NCBI GenBank assembly: GCA_030457765.1 | Contig: JAKDUK010000008.1 | Coordinates: 1 to 64,000 of the forward strand | Source of the DNA: Marinobacter sp. | GTDB taxonomy: Bacteria > Pseudomonadota > Gammaproteobacteria > Pseudomonadales > Oleiphilaceae | Length of the DNA stretch: 64,000 bases | Reading direction: 5' to 3' | In this document: in pieces, positions 43,807 through 53,591 of the stretch | How the letters are laid out: each line of letters starts with the position of its first letter | How positions within the stretch are numbered: the stretch's first letter is position 1 | The notes under the pieces: model-generated | The model's database searches: none | Told to the model about the DNA's origin: nothing | The model's input: only the letters and a program-made list of their open reading frames with translations | Program-made: the position numbers and the translations under genes

Positions 43807-45012
43807 TTATTGTCCGGTTTGATCCGGCGTATCTTGACTGGCATTTGCATCCAGCGCGGTCTGAACTGGGTTGGCATACATGTCCAATAGGTAAGGACGA
43901 ATAGCGGGATCACAAGCCTCCAGCCTTTTGTCCATTTCTGATCGGGCGGCCTGCATTTGAGCATCTGTCCAGTTGTCTGAGGTTACAACCGAGTCGCAAA
44001 TGGTGGTCAAGTCTTTGGCGCCCTGAGACGAAAGCCCTCGGGCTTCGTAGGCCACAAGGTTGGATGCATGCAAGCGATAATTAGCATGTATTTCCCGATT
44101 AATCAGTGACGCAAGCTCTTTGGCGTTTTCTGGCGCGTTGGTGATTGGGGCACCAAAGTGAACGTGTACATGGCCCTTGAATTCAGTCAGGCCTTTCATG
44201 ATTTGCTCTGTGTCTTCACCTTCGGTTTTTTTATAGCTGCCCGCACGGGCTTTGGTTTCCAGTTCGCGGGCCTTATCGGCATCGCATGGATCGTATTCAT
44301 AAGATATAGATACCGGAACTATCCGGAGCTTGTTCATCGCTTCAGCAAAGCTCAAACCGCTCTTTTTACAGCTCATATAGAACATTTTAATAATAGCCGG
44401 ATCAGTAAAATCCAGGCCGTCTTTGGCGCGCCCCTCACGTTGTGCGATCCAAATGTTCTCGTTATTCGCAATGCTATGGTTAATAAAGCCAGAAAGCGTA
44501 ATGTAAGCGTCGCGCATTTCGCGAGGGCTCGTCATATCGCGGCGGACAATAAAACTCTTGTTTAGCCGCATCATCTCAGCGAATACGCGGTTGGCCAGCA
44601 AGTTGTCACCAATAGCGATCCGTGTGGTGCGAAGATCATTACGGAATAACAGATAGTTGATAACCATGGGGTCAAACACAATATCCCGATGGTTGGATAT
44701 AAACAGGTAAGCGCCCTGCTTGCTGAGGTTTTCTACGCCGCTGCTTGTCACGCGGTTTGTGGTACCTTCAATTAAATCGCCAATATAGCCAGAAAGCCCG
44801 GCTTGTAAATCGTCCACTTGCGTGTAGTGACTAAACCGACTTACCAGCCAGCGCCGCGTAAAAAAACGCACAAGTGCCGGGGCCCAGCGAGCCAATGTTG
44901 GTGACTTGAAACGCCCGACCATATCCAGAAATTCCCGGTCGTTGACCAATCTTTGAATTGCCGGGCCGGTTTCTTCGTTCGAGTAAGGACGGATGGCGTC
45001 AAATTCCTGCAT
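43807..45012 (-). CDS. PlsC-like glycerolipid acyltransferase
   Basis: A 401-aa protein of the acyltransferase superfamily, much longer than PlsC itself. The catalytic motif is SNHRDIVFDPMV and the phosphate-binding block IWIAQREGRAKDGLD; the third is LRIVPVSISYEYDP. Its N-terminal 80 residues and C-terminal 130 are extra helical regions typical of a family annotated as 1-acylglycerol-3-phosphate acyltransferase. The ATG at 45012 was chosen because the upstream 42 codons give an unlikely basic sequence. Divergent from recQ. Confidence 0.85.
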   Translation of the reverse strand: MQEFDAIRPYSNEETGPAIQRLVNDREFLDMVGRFKSPTLARWAPALVRFFTRRWLVSRFSHYTQVDDLQAGLSGYIGDLIEGTTNRVTSSGVENLSKQGAYLFISNHRDIVFDPMVINYLLFRNDLRTTRIAIGDNLLANRVFAEMMRLNKSFIVRRDMTSPREMRDAYITLSGFINHSIANNENIWIAQREGRAKDGLDFTDPAIIKMFYMSCKKSGLSFAEAMNKLRIVPVSISYEYDPCDADKARELETKARAGSYKKTEGEDTEQIMKGLTEFKGHVHVHFGAPITNAPENAKELASLINREIHANYRLHASNLVAYEARGLSSQGAKDLTTICDSVVTSDNWTDAQMQAARSEMDKRLEACDPAIRPYLLDMYANPVQTALDANASQDTPDQTGQ

Positions 45013-45198
45013 GAATGCCCTGTTCTTGTTTATAGCAATGATGGTAAGCCGCAAACGGTAGTTTGAAACGGCGGTATTGTATCGTTTCTTCCTCGCTTTT
45101 GCCTCCCAAAAGACGACCAGCCCGGTCATTCCGTGCACTGGATCTGGTATGATCCGCTACCATATTTCACTTCCGCTTCGCGATTAACCGGTTAACCT

Positions 45199-47067
45199 AT
45201 GTATTCCGATCAGGATTTCGAACAACTCTCGGCAGAGCGACCCACCAGCACCGGTAAAAGCCCCGAGCAGGTTTTGCACGAGGTTTTCGGATATGAATCC
45301 TTCCGCCCGCTGCAAGGTGAGATTATTCATGAAGTAGCTTCTGGTGGTAATGCCCTGGTTTTAATGCCTACTGGCGGAGGTAAATCCCTCTGTTATCAAG
45401 TGCCTGCACTTGTTCGCCTGGGTACAGCTATCATCATTTCGCCATTGATCGCTTTGATGCAAGACCAGGTCGCGGCACTTCGGGAGCTGGGAGTGCGAGC
45501 TGCTTTTCTAAACTCCAGTATGGATTTTGAGCAGGCGCGTGCAACGGAGTATGCGCTGACCACCGGCGAGCTGGATCTTTTATATTGCGCACCGGAACGG
45601 CTGATTCAGCCTCGCACTCTCGAATTACTACATGATGCGTCTATCTCATTGTTTGCAATCGACGAAGCCCACTGCGTGTCGCAATGGGGGCATGATTTTC
45701 GTTCCGATTACCTGCAGCTTGCCGTACTGGCCAACGAATTCCCGGCGATTCCGCGCATTGCATTAACGGCGACAGCCGATGAGCGCACTCGTAAAGAGAT
45801 TGCTGAGCGACTCTCACTGACAGAAGCTCGACATTTTATAAGCGGTTTTGATCGCCCTAATATTCAATACAGGATAGCCCCTAAAACGAATGCTAACAAG
45901 CAATTGCTAGACTTTGTTAAAGCAGAACATGAATCAGATTGCGGCATCGTTTATTGCCTTTCTCGTAACAAAGTAGATGCCACCGCAAAGATGCTGTCGC
46001 AAAAAGGCTACACCGCACTGCCCTACCATGCTGGGCTTCCCGCCAAAGATCGGGCCCATAATCAGGAGCGTTTTCTGCATGAAGACGGCGTGATTATTGT
46101 GGCCACTATCGCCTTTGGCATGGGCATTGATAAGCCAGACGTGCGGTTTGTGGCGCACCTTGATTTACCGAAAAGCTTGGAAGCCTATTATCAGGAAACC
46201 GGTCGTGCAGGCCGCGATGGCAAACCCTCGACTGCCTGGATGGTTTACGGACTGCAAGATGTGATCAAACTGCGACAGATGCTGGAGGGCTCTCAAGGCA
46301 ACGATCACTTCAAGCGGGTAGAAAGACAGAAGCTGGATGCGATGCTGGGGCTTTGCGAAGTCACAAAATGTCGTCGACAGGTTCTACTCAATTATTTCGG
46401 CGATCAGCTTGAAACCCCCTGCGGTAATTGCGACACCTGCCTTAATCCGCCAGAAACCTGGGATGGCACGGTTGCCGTTCAAAAAGCTTTGTCCTGCGTG
46501 TATCGCACCGGGCAGAGGTTCGGGGTTACTTACCTTATAGACGTGCTACGGGGCTCTGACAATGCGCGGATTCAACAGACCGGGCATCATCAGGTTTCAA
46601 CCTACGGCATTGGAACCGAGTTGACGGCCAACGAATGGAAGTCAGTCTTCCGTCAACTGGTAGCTAATGGTTATTTGCGGGCTGACCCTGAGGGCTATGG
46701 CGCTTTGCAGCTTACAGATGAATGCCGGCCACTGCTGAAAGGCAAAAATAAGGTGGAGTTGCGGAAGGACCCTGTTGTTAAAAAATCTGCTGGCCGTTCT
46801 TCTGGCGCAAAATCAGGCAGCGCGGTTAAGGACCAGGTTACAGATCACGTTGGCTGGGAAGCGCTACGAGCTTGTCGTAAAGAGCTGGCTGAAAAGCAGG
46901 GGGTGCCGCCCTACGTTATCTTTCACGACACTACCCTGTTTGACATGCTTGAGCGCAAGCCACAAACCCTTGATGAACTTGCCAGCGTGAGCGGCGTGGG
47001 AGCCGCCAAGCTGGAGAAATACGGCGAGATTTTTCTGGCCGCTATTGCCGAGCTGGAGCCAGCCTGA
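45199..47067 (+). CDS. recQ: ATP-dependent DNA helicase RecQ
   Basis: A 622-aa 3'-5' DNA helicase for recombination and replication-fork repair. Walker A is [11 protein letters not shown] (K62), Walker [15 protein letters not shown], motif [12 protein letters not shown]. The RQC region has four zinc-ligand Cys (CEVTKC, CGNCDTC) and a winged helix, and the C-terminus is an HRDC domain ([20 protein letters not shown]). Complete and normal length. Confidence 0.96.
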   Translation: MYSDQDFEQLSAERPTSTGKSPEQVLHEVFGYESFRPLQGEIIHEVASGGNALVLMPTGGGKSLCYQVPALVRLGTAIIISPLIALMQDQVAALRELGVRAAFLNSSMDFEQARATEYALTTGELDLLYCAPERLIQPRTLELLHDASISLFAIDEAHCVSQWGHDFRSDYLQLAVLANEFPAIPRIALTATADERTRKEIAERLSLTEARHFISGFDRPNIQYRIAPKTNANKQLLDFVKAEHESDCGIVYCLSRNKVDATAKMLSQKGYTALPYHAGLPAKDRAHNQERFLHEDGVIIVATIAFGMGIDKPDVRFVAHLDLPKSLEAYYQETGRAGRDGKPSTAWMVYGLQDVIKLRQMLEGSQGNDHFKRVERQKLDAMLGLCEVTKCRRQVLLNYFGDQLETPCGNCDTCLNPPETWDGTVAVQKALSCVYRTGQRFGVTYLIDVLRGSDNARIQQTGHHQVSTYGIGTELTANEWKSVFRQLVANGYLRADPEGYGALQLTDECRPLLKGKNKVELRKDPVVKKSAGRSSGAKSGSAVKDQVTDHVGWEALRACRKELAEKQGVPPYVIFHDTTLFDMLERKPQTLDELASVSGVGAAKLEKYGEIFLAAIAELEPA

Positions 47068-47088
47068 AGAGCGGCTTCCAGCTAATGC

Positions 47089-47643
47089 CTACGCAGGTGG
47101 TTTGAAGCCTTTCTTCCTTACTCGGTATTGCGCAATGGAGGTAGCAACGTGGTTGCCTTCCGTATCCCGCAGCTGCCCTTCTAGCGAGAACTTCGCGCGA
47201 CCGGTCTCATCCGCCTCCGCAAGAATCCCCGCAACGTCTTCCGGTGACAGAGAGAACTCAACGGTAACATCTGAATTGGCTGGCAGCAGGAACTGAAGTG
47301 TCATTTCTTTAAGGATAGGCGTGTAAGCCGGCCCAAGATCGAACAGTGTTAGCACCCCGCCGGGAATTTCCGCCACAAGAAAGTACGCCCCGGCGTACAA
47401 ACTGCCAAAATGGTTTTTATTACCCTTTAGCTGAATGCGTGCACGCACATATCCGGGGCGAACCTCCTCAACACGGAAGCGGTTCCTCGGGGCAAACGGT
47501 ATCGAAAGCCCGATTAACCGGTTCACTGCCGCATAGCTTCCTGTCTTCTTCAGCCATGCCAGGGGCTGAGCCAGTGTGGCTTTAGGGTCCGAGGAGGAAG
47601 CCAGCTGCCCAGTTGCACCGATGATATTGTCAATTATGGCCAT
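47089..47643 (-). CDS. Hotdog-fold thioesterase-like protein, DUF4442
   Basis: A 184-aa cytoplasmic protein of the DUF4442/PaaI-like hotdog group. Core phrases are SIPFAPRNRFRVEEVRPGYVRARI and NHFGSLYAGAYFLVAE (read in parts), where N-H-F-G-S is the usual active-site loop of the family. The ATG at 47643 has GGAGG upstream. A role as acyl-CoA or acyl-ACP thioesterase is plausible but the substrate is unknown. It converges on recQ. Confidence 0.84.
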   Translation of the reverse strand: MAIIDNIIGATGQLASSSDPKATLAQPLAWLKKTGSYAAVNRLIGLSIPFAPRNRFRVEEVRPGYVRARIQLKGNKNHFGSLYAGAYFLVAEIPGGVLTLFDLGPAYTPILKEMTLQFLLPANSDVTVEFSLSPEDVAGILAEADETGRAKFSLEGQLRDTEGNHVATSIAQYRVRKKGFKPPA

Positions 47644-47862
47644 TATTGTCCTCCGGAATGTAAGTTGGTGCGGATCATTGCAGTGCTTATTACACACCGC
47701 AACACTCTTTTACAATGTTTTAGAAGGATTCGCGGTTTTCATGGTTCTTTCTGATCTAAAGTAAGGAATTATAAAGTAAGGGAATCTGAATTCCGTAGCG
47801 GTGTTTATTGCTTCGCTGTTTTCAGAACGGACTCGGGAAACACCCTCAAAAGGATTCGTGAA

Positions 47863-48864
47863 TTGCAATATATCCATTGGTTTTCAATGCGAGCCCGCGC
47901 AAACACGGACATGCTGGCCGCAGCAATCCTCGCTCTAGGGCTCTTGTTAGCAACGTTGTCGTGCAACATTGCTGTGGCGGGCGACTCTGTTAATGCAATG
48001 CCTGCGCCTGAGTCACCTGTTAGTCCAGTCGCTGGAAATTCCCTTCCCCACCACGATTATGTTCTGTGGTACCGAAATTACGACAACCCGGCCATTCATG
48101 CACTAGTTGCCCTTGCGCTTGAAAAAACACCTGAATATGGCGAATTCAATATTATTCGCAGCCGCGAGCTTAGCCAGGGCCGTGTGCTACGAGAGCTGGA
48201 GCGTGGGGATCATCGCTTGGTGGATATCGCAAACGTAGCAACAACGGCAGAGCGGGAACATTCCCTCACACCCATCCCTGTACCTGTAGATGGAGGGTTA
48301 CTTGGATTTCGCGTGTGTGTGGTAACACCCGAAAGCCTTCCTGCGTTTAAAGACGTACAGTCCCTGGACGATCTTCAAAAGAAAGGCATCCGAATTGGCC
48401 AAGGCGCTCATTGGCCAGACACCTCAATTCTTCAGGAAAACGATGTGTCGGTTATCACCCACTCCCGCTACGAAATACTCTTTGGAATGCTCAAGAAAAA
48501 CCGCTTTGACTGCTTTGCCAGAGGCGTTAGTGAGGTTTTGCATGATTTAAAGGTTGAGGGTGACCAAGATTTGATCATAGAGCCGAGACTGCTATTGGCC
48601 TATCCTATGCCGTCATATCTATTTGTCGGTCATGATGACTATCTAACGGCGCACAGGTTGCAGTTGGGTATGGAAAGAGCGATTCGGGATGGCAGTTTTG
48701 GCGTGTTTCTGGAGCGGTTTTATGGCACTGCCGTTGCGGCTCTTAACCTTGATGAGCGCACTGTAATTGTGCTGAACAACCCGTTTTTGAGCGAGGAGTC
48801 GGAAAATGTTGGGCGCCAGACACTGAACAATCTGCGCTGGCGCCTTCAACTCCTTAACCGCTGA
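47863..48864 (+). CDS. Periplasmic binding-protein-like (PBP2) protein
   Basis: A 333-aa secreted protein with an N-terminal signal (hydrophobic stretch at about 18-40) and a type-2 periplasmic-binding fold (about 65-310): YVLWYRNYDNPAIHALV, SRELSQGRVLRELERGDHRLVD, and later IGQGAHWPDTSILQ. No ABC permease or ATPase is nearby; it faces a chemoreceptor gene 31 bp away on the other strand. It may be an orphan sensor protein or supply a ligand to the chemoreceptor. The start is TTG with AAGGA upstream. Confidence 0.78.
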   Translation: MQYIHWFSMRARANTDMLAAAILALGLLLATLSCNIAVAGDSVNAMPAPESPVSPVAGNSLPHHDYVLWYRNYDNPAIHALVALALEKTPEYGEFNIIRSRELSQGRVLRELERGDHRLVDIANVATTAEREHSLTPIPVPVDGGLLGFRVCVVTPESLPAFKDVQSLDDLQKKGIRIGQGAHWPDTSILQENDVSVITHSRYEILFGMLKKNRFDCFARGVSEVLHDLKVEGDQDLIIEPRLLLAYPMPSYLFVGHDDYLTAHRLQLGMERAIRDGSFGVFLERFYGTAVAALNLDERTVIVLNNPFLSEESENVGRQTLNNLRWRLQLLNR

Positions 48865-48895
48865 ATCACAACTAAGGGGGTAGCCGAGCTAAAAT

Positions 48896-50782
48896 TCAGA
48901 CTCGAAAACGGGAAACGTTGCCGTCTAAAGTCTTGCCTATTTTCTCAATTTGCCCACTATACACGTCGTTCTCACTTGCCGCGGCAGCCGCATCCTGGCC
49001 TTGATCGGCAATGCGAGTAATCGATGCGTTCAGCTCTTCGGTAACGGATGTCTGCTCTTCCGATGCTGTGGCAATCTGTGATGTCATCTGGCTGATAGAG
49101 GTGATGGCCTCGGCAATTCTATTCAAAGAATCCATGGCATCCTGCGCTTTCTCCATGCTTACGTTGGAGACTGCAGTTGAAGCTTTCATTACCTCCACTG
49201 CATCGTGAGCGCCTTTTTGCAGCCGTTCGATCATGTTATTGATTTCTTCAGTGCTGCTTTGGGTACGCTGGGCAAGGTTTCTTACCTCATCGGCAACCAC
49301 GGCAAAGCCGCGACCGGCATCACCTGCGCGGGCTGCCTCAATAGCTGCGTTCAGGGCCAGCAGATTTGTTTGTTCAGCAATACCCTGAATTACTTCCAGC
49401 ACCGAGGTAATGGAAGTAACGTCCCTGCCTAGTGCGTCTATAACTTCCGCTGCCGCGGTCACTTCATGGGATAATTTTTGAACTGCATCGCGGGAAGCCG
49501 ATACAGTTTCCAGCGAGGCTCGGCTGTCTGCATCGGCCGTGTTGGCTGCATCCGCTGTCTGCAGTGCGTTTTGTGCAATTTCTCCGGCCGCAGCAGACAT
49601 TTCGTTAATCGCAGTGGCAACCATATCCACTTCCGTTTGCTGGCCTTCAACGCTGGTTCGACTGGTTTTTGCTGTCTCTCTCAGGGAGATCACGTTGGTG
49701 GCCAGTTCGTTGCTGCCCTGCTGAACTTCTTGAACCACCTCGTGAATTTTCGCAACAAACTGGTTAAAGCTTGCAGCCAACTGGCCAAACTCATCACGGG
49801 CACTGTCGTCCAGGCGCTGAGTGAGATCGGCATCGTTTGAACCAATATCCGCCATGGCCGTATTTAGCCTGCGAACGGGTGCCATAAGTTTACGAATCCC
49901 AAAGTGAAGCACAACCAGGGAAATCAGCAGACCTGCGATGGCCATAATAAGGCCGGCTATCATGGCACGCTGAACCGGTGCGTGTATTTTCTCTTCGTTA
50001 ACAAACGTGCCCAAGTACCAATCAACACCACGTGCCTGGCTTATATGGTGAAAGCTGGCGCTCCAGGAAACATCGTCACTTTCATAGCTTTGTTCGTCTC
50101 CTCTTAAATTCGGGGCCTTACCAAGCAATTTGCTGATATTTTTACCGATCAGGGCTTCGTCCGGGTGATAAAGAACCTTGCCTTCCTGGCTAATCAGCGC
50201 CGCGTAGCCAGTGTCGGCCAGATTAATAACAGAGAGCTTATCGTCTATGGCTTTAAGAGTTATGTCCGCGGCGGCTACGCCGGCGTTGAAGCCGCTTTTT
50301 ACGGGCGCTAGAGCAGAGATGACAAACTCGCCGGTGTTGGCATCGAAGTAAGGCTCGGTGAACGATGACCTGCCAAGCTCCATGGCCTTTTTATACCAGG
50401 GGCGTGTACGAGGGTCGTAGTTGGTTGGCAAAGAGATCTCGTCTGCCTCTGTTTTCATGAGCATGTTGCCATCGTCGCGGCCGACATACACATCCTTGAA
50501 GTTACCGCCAGTAGACATGGCGTTCAGCAAAGTGCGCGTTTGCTCGTTGCTCTTTGTGGTCATTAGAGCCTTAGCTGTGGCCTCGGTCATCGTCAAGCGG
50601 GTGTTGAGCCAATCGGCAATACTGGCCGTATTCTGCTCTGCAGTGTTTTCAATCAACGCATCCACGTAGGTTTCAGTGGTGTTTTGCAGGCGCAGGTTGC
50701 CAGAAATGGTAAATGCTGCCATTACGAGAATAAGCAGAACGCTAAAGGCAACCAGCAGTTTTTGGCCGAATGAAAGATGCAC
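48896..50782 (-). CDS. Methyl-accepting chemotaxis protein with dCache sensor
   Basis: A 628-aa membrane chemoreceptor. TM1 is at residues about 8-28. A large periplasmic dCache-like domain follows (conserved [15 protein letters not shown] and [16 protein letters not shown] pieces). TM2 (about 275-297), HAMP and the signalling hairpin with [19 protein letters not shown] come after. The ligand is unknown; dCache receptors often sense amino acids or organic acids. It has no methylation-site pentapeptide at the C-terminus. Confidence 0.93.
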   Translation of the reverse strand: MHLSFGQKLLVAFSVLLILVMAAFTISGNLRLQNTTETYVDALIENTAEQNTASIADWLNTRLTMTEATAKALMTTKSNEQTRTLLNAMSTGGNFKDVYVGRDDGNMLMKTEADEISLPTNYDPRTRPWYKKAMELGRSSFTEPYFDANTGEFVISALAPVKSGFNAGVAAADITLKAIDDKLSVINLADTGYAALISQEGKVLYHPDEALIGKNISKLLGKAPNLRGDEQSYESDDVSWSASFHHISQARGVDWYLGTFVNEEKIHAPVQRAMIAGLIMAIAGLLISLVVLHFGIRKLMAPVRRLNTAMADIGSNDADLTQRLDDSARDEFGQLAASFNQFVAKIHEVVQEVQQGSNELATNVISLRETAKTSRTSVEGQQTEVDMVATAINEMSAAAGEIAQNALQTADAANTADADSRASLETVSASRDAVQKLSHEVTAAAEVIDALGRDVTSITSVLEVIQGIAEQTNLLALNAAIEAARAGDAGRGFAVVADEVRNLAQRTQSSTEEINNMIERLQKGAHDAVEVMKASTAVSNVSMEKAQDAMDSLNRIAEAITSISQMTSQIATASEEQTSVTEELNASITRIADQGQDAAAAASENDVYSGQIEKIGKTLDGNVSRFRV

Positions 50783-50896
50783 GATGTACTCCCGAATGTG
50801 ATTTAATTAGTTTTCGGCCGCGTGTGCGAAGTCTTTAATACCTTCTGATAAACTTGCGTGAAAAATTCATCTTGCCGCCATACAGGAGCCCGCTGA

Positions 50897-52417
50897 ATGG
50901 CCCATGAAGAGCTGTACCTTAATCTCCGCAACCTAACGCTTGATGATTACGATCAGCTTCAGGTGCTTATGGATCGCGTCTATGACGACATTGGCGGCGC
51001 TTGGCCAAGAGACACCATTAAAGCATTGGTTGAGCAGTTCCCGGATGGCCAGATCTGTATTGAAGACAACGATCAGTTGGTGGCGGTTGCCCTTACTGTG
51101 TCGGTTAAATATGAGCGGTTCAGCAACCCTCATACCTATGACGACCTGATCCTGCGCAACGAACAGATTTGGCACAATCCCAACGGTGATTCGCTTTATG
51201 GTTTGGATGTATTTATTCATCCTGATTATCGCGGCTACCGGCTTGGCCGGCGCTTGTACGAAGCGCGAAGGGAACTTTGCCGTTCTATGAATTTGCGAGC
51301 TATATTGGCTGGCGGTCGTATCCCTGGTTATTTCAAATATTCAGACCAGTACTCACCCGCTGAATACATTGACCGTGTTGATCGCAGGGATATTTACGAC
51401 CCGATTCTCAGTTTTCAGCTGTCTAATGACTTTAAAGTTACCCGGCTAATGCACAAATACCTGCCCGAAGATGAAAAATCCCTTGGGTATGCAACCTTGC
51501 TGGAATGGCAGAACATTCTATATACACCACCGTCTTCAGTTCTCAACGTAAAGAAAACCCAGGTTCGTATGGGCGCTGTGCAGTGGCAGATGCGTGAGTT
51601 TTCCTCCGTAGAAGAGGTGCTTGAGCAGGTCGAGTATTTTGTAGACGCATTGTCTGATTACAAAAGTGATTTTGCGTTATTTCCCGAGTTTTTTAATGCA
51701 CCATTGATGGGCCTTACCGACCAGGTGGATCAAACCCGCGCCATTCGCTTTCTTGCCGGATTTACGGAGCAGTTCCGGGATCGCATGTCGGATATGGCCG
51801 TTAGCTATAACATCAACATTATTACCGGCTCCATGCCGCTGCTTGAAAATGACCGAGTCTACAACGTGTCTTATCTGTGCCATCGGGACGGCCGTGTAGA
51901 TGAACAGCGCAAGATTCATATTACTCCCCATGAACGGCGCGACTGGGTGGTAGAAGGCGGCAATCAATTTGAAGTGTTTGAAACAGATGCCGGGCGGGTA
52001 GCGATTCTTATCTGCTACGACATCGAATTCCCAGAGCTTGGGCGCATTGCAGCCAGCAAAGAAGTCGATATTATTTGCGTACCCTTTTGGACCGACACAA
52101 AGAACAGCTATTTGCGGGTTCGACACTGTGCACAGGCACGGGCAATTGAGAACGAGTGTTACGTTGTGATTACCGGCAGCGTTGGCAACTTGCCGAAAGT
52201 AGAAAACCTTGACGTGCAATACGCTCAGTCATCGGTGTTCTCGCCTTCTGATTTCTCTTTCCCCCACGACGCTGTGATGGCGGAAACAACGCCAAACACA
52301 GAAATGATCATGTTCTCGGATATGGACCTGGAAAAGCTCACACTGGTTCGTAACGAAGGGTCTGTAACCAACCTGAAAGACCGGCGAGTTGATATGTACC
52401 AAATTAACACTAGGTAA
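50897..52417 (+). CDS. GNAT acetyltransferase - carbon-nitrogen hydrolase fusion
   Basis: A 506-aa fusion. Residues about 1-200 are a GNAT N-acetyltransferase domain (GLDVFIHPDYRGYRLGRRLYEARR holds the acetyl-CoA loop, read in parts). Residues about 220-500 are a nitrilase-superfamily amidase with its Glu-Lys-Cys triad: ALFPEFFNAP, RKIHITPHE and LICYDIEFPELG. Such fusions are widespread in proteobacteria but of unknown substrate. CAGGAG precedes the ATG. Confidence 0.9.
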   Translation: MAHEELYLNLRNLTLDDYDQLQVLMDRVYDDIGGAWPRDTIKALVEQFPDGQICIEDNDQLVAVALTVSVKYERFSNPHTYDDLILRNEQIWHNPNGDSLYGLDVFIHPDYRGYRLGRRLYEARRELCRSMNLRAILAGGRIPGYFKYSDQYSPAEYIDRVDRRDIYDPILSFQLSNDFKVTRLMHKYLPEDEKSLGYATLLEWQNILYTPPSSVLNVKKTQVRMGAVQWQMREFSSVEEVLEQVEYFVDALSDYKSDFALFPEFFNAPLMGLTDQVDQTRAIRFLAGFTEQFRDRMSDMAVSYNINIITGSMPLLENDRVYNVSYLCHRDGRVDEQRKIHITPHERRDWVVEGGNQFEVFETDAGRVAILICYDIEFPELGRIAASKEVDIICVPFWTDTKNSYLRVRHCAQARAIENECYVVITGSVGNLPKVENLDVQYAQSSVFSPSDFSFPHDAVMAETTPNTEMIMFSDMDLEKLTLVRNEGSVTNLKDRRVDMYQINTR

Positions 52418-52533
52418 ACATTGAAGAACCGCCTGAAAGAGTTATCGTATCGTGCTGATGACGTTGCCAAACTTTTGATCAACGTCTATTCTTTAACCAG
52501 AATCAAGCCAGCTTTTACAGAGATTTTGTATTC

Positions 52534-52932
52534 ATGAATGAAGCGTTACCAGATCTTATAGCCCAATTCAGAGTGCGGCAGGGCCTGTTCCGTAAGGAGC
52601 AGGTTGAAGCCGAGCTTTTTGAGCTGGACTCCTACGGTTGCGTTCTAAAGACGGACAAAATGTTCAATCCTGGCGACTCCATTGTGCTGGATCTCATCAT
52701 GAATATGCCATTCGATAACATTCGAGCTGAGAACTTAACCGGGCTGGTCACTGAACGCAGAAAGCACTGCAGCAATTTCTTTTACTCTATTGATTTTGCA
52801 GATTTTAAATCTGAAGGAAATGTCGTTTTAGAAGAAACGTTGCGCCGCATCAGAGAGGTGCTTTCAAAAAAGCAGTCGTTAAGGTCGCGTCGTTCCTCAG
52901 GTTCAATGCCGGGTTTCCGGCAGATGGCCTGA
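52534..52932 (+). CDS. PilZ-domain-like protein
   Basis: A 132-aa protein that fits a short PilZ-type beta-barrel: FRKEQVEAELFELDSYGCVLKTDK near residues 19-42 (read in parts), then FNPGDSIVLDLIM and ENLTGLVTERRK. A canonical RxxxR...DxSxxG cyclic-di-GMP signature is only partly visible (DSYGCVL in place of DISxxG), so binding is uncertain. The C-terminal 30 residues are basic and Ser-rich (SLRSRRSSGS). It stands alone. Confidence 0.68.
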   Translation: MNEALPDLIAQFRVRQGLFRKEQVEAELFELDSYGCVLKTDKMFNPGDSIVLDLIMNMPFDNIRAENLTGLVTERRKHCSNFFYSIDFADFKSEGNVVLEETLRRIREVLSKKQSLRSRRSSGSMPGFRQMA

Positions 52933-52973
52933 TCATTATTATTCGTTCTACCTGCCTGCAAGGAGACATCTCT

Positions 52974-53591
52974 ATGGCGAAGAAGCCCAAATCGAACGTT
53001 GATAAAATCGTAAAAAAGGTCAACAAGGAATTTGAGAAAACGTCATCCCAAATCGAAGGCTTGATCAGTGATGCGATGAAGCAGTTCGATACCTTGCAGC
53101 ACCAGGTTCAAGACCCGGTTCGTAAGCTTTTAAAAGAGGTTGACGAGCTTCGAGAGCGGGAAATGAAGCGTTTTAGCGATGAGTTTGAACGGCGCTTGGA
53201 CGAGTTTCACGAACTGCAATCCAGCGTGCTTGAGCGCTTGGGTGTCGCATCCAAGGAAGATATCCTTAAAGCTGAAAAAGAAAGCAAAAAAGAACTCAAG
53301 AAGTCGCCTGCACCCGCCGCCAGTAAGCCTGCCAAGAAGCCGGCTACCAAAAAGGCAGCTCCCAAGAAAGCTGCTGCCAGGAAGACGGCGGCAAAGAAGA
53401 CTGTCGATAAAAGCGACCTTACTCTTGTGAAAGGGATTGGGCCGGCTACGGCAAAGAAAATGAAAGATGCCGGGATTACATCTGTTGATCAGATTGCCAA
53501 TCCATCCCCGGCCGATCAGGAAAAGCTGAATACGTTTTCCAGCATCAAGGGATTCGACCAACTTACAACAGAAGCTAAAAAAATTAACTGA
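52974..53591 (+). CDS. Coiled-coil, Lys/Ala-rich protein with C-terminal helix-hairpin-helix
   Basis: A 205-aa protein in three parts. Residues about 1-95 form a long amphipathic coiled coil, resembling polyhydroxyalkanoate granule-associated phasins. Residues about 110-142 are a Lys/Ala/Pro-rich segment like histone H1 or AlgP (KKPATKKAAPKKAAARKTA). The C-terminus (LVKGIGPATAKKMKDAGI, about 150-168) is a helix-hairpin-helix. The parts suggest DNA or granule association. Its stop overlaps the selD fusion start by one base (TGATG), so the two are translationally coupled even though no functional link is obvious. Confidence 0.72.
   Translation: MAKKPKSNVDKIVKKVNKEFEKTSSQIEGLISDAMKQFDTLQHQVQDPVRKLLKEVDELREREMKRFSDEFERRLDEFHELQSSVLERLGVASKEDILKAEKESKKELKKSPAPAASKPAKKPATKKAAPKKAAARKTAAKKTVDKSDLTLVKGIGPATAKKMKDAGITSVDQIANPSPADQEKLNTFSSIKGFDQLTTEAKKIN

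Noticed and set aside
47755-47790. Direct repeat of AAAGTAAGG-type sequence in the gap before the binding-protein gene
   Set aside because: Only two short imperfect copies; too little to call an operator.
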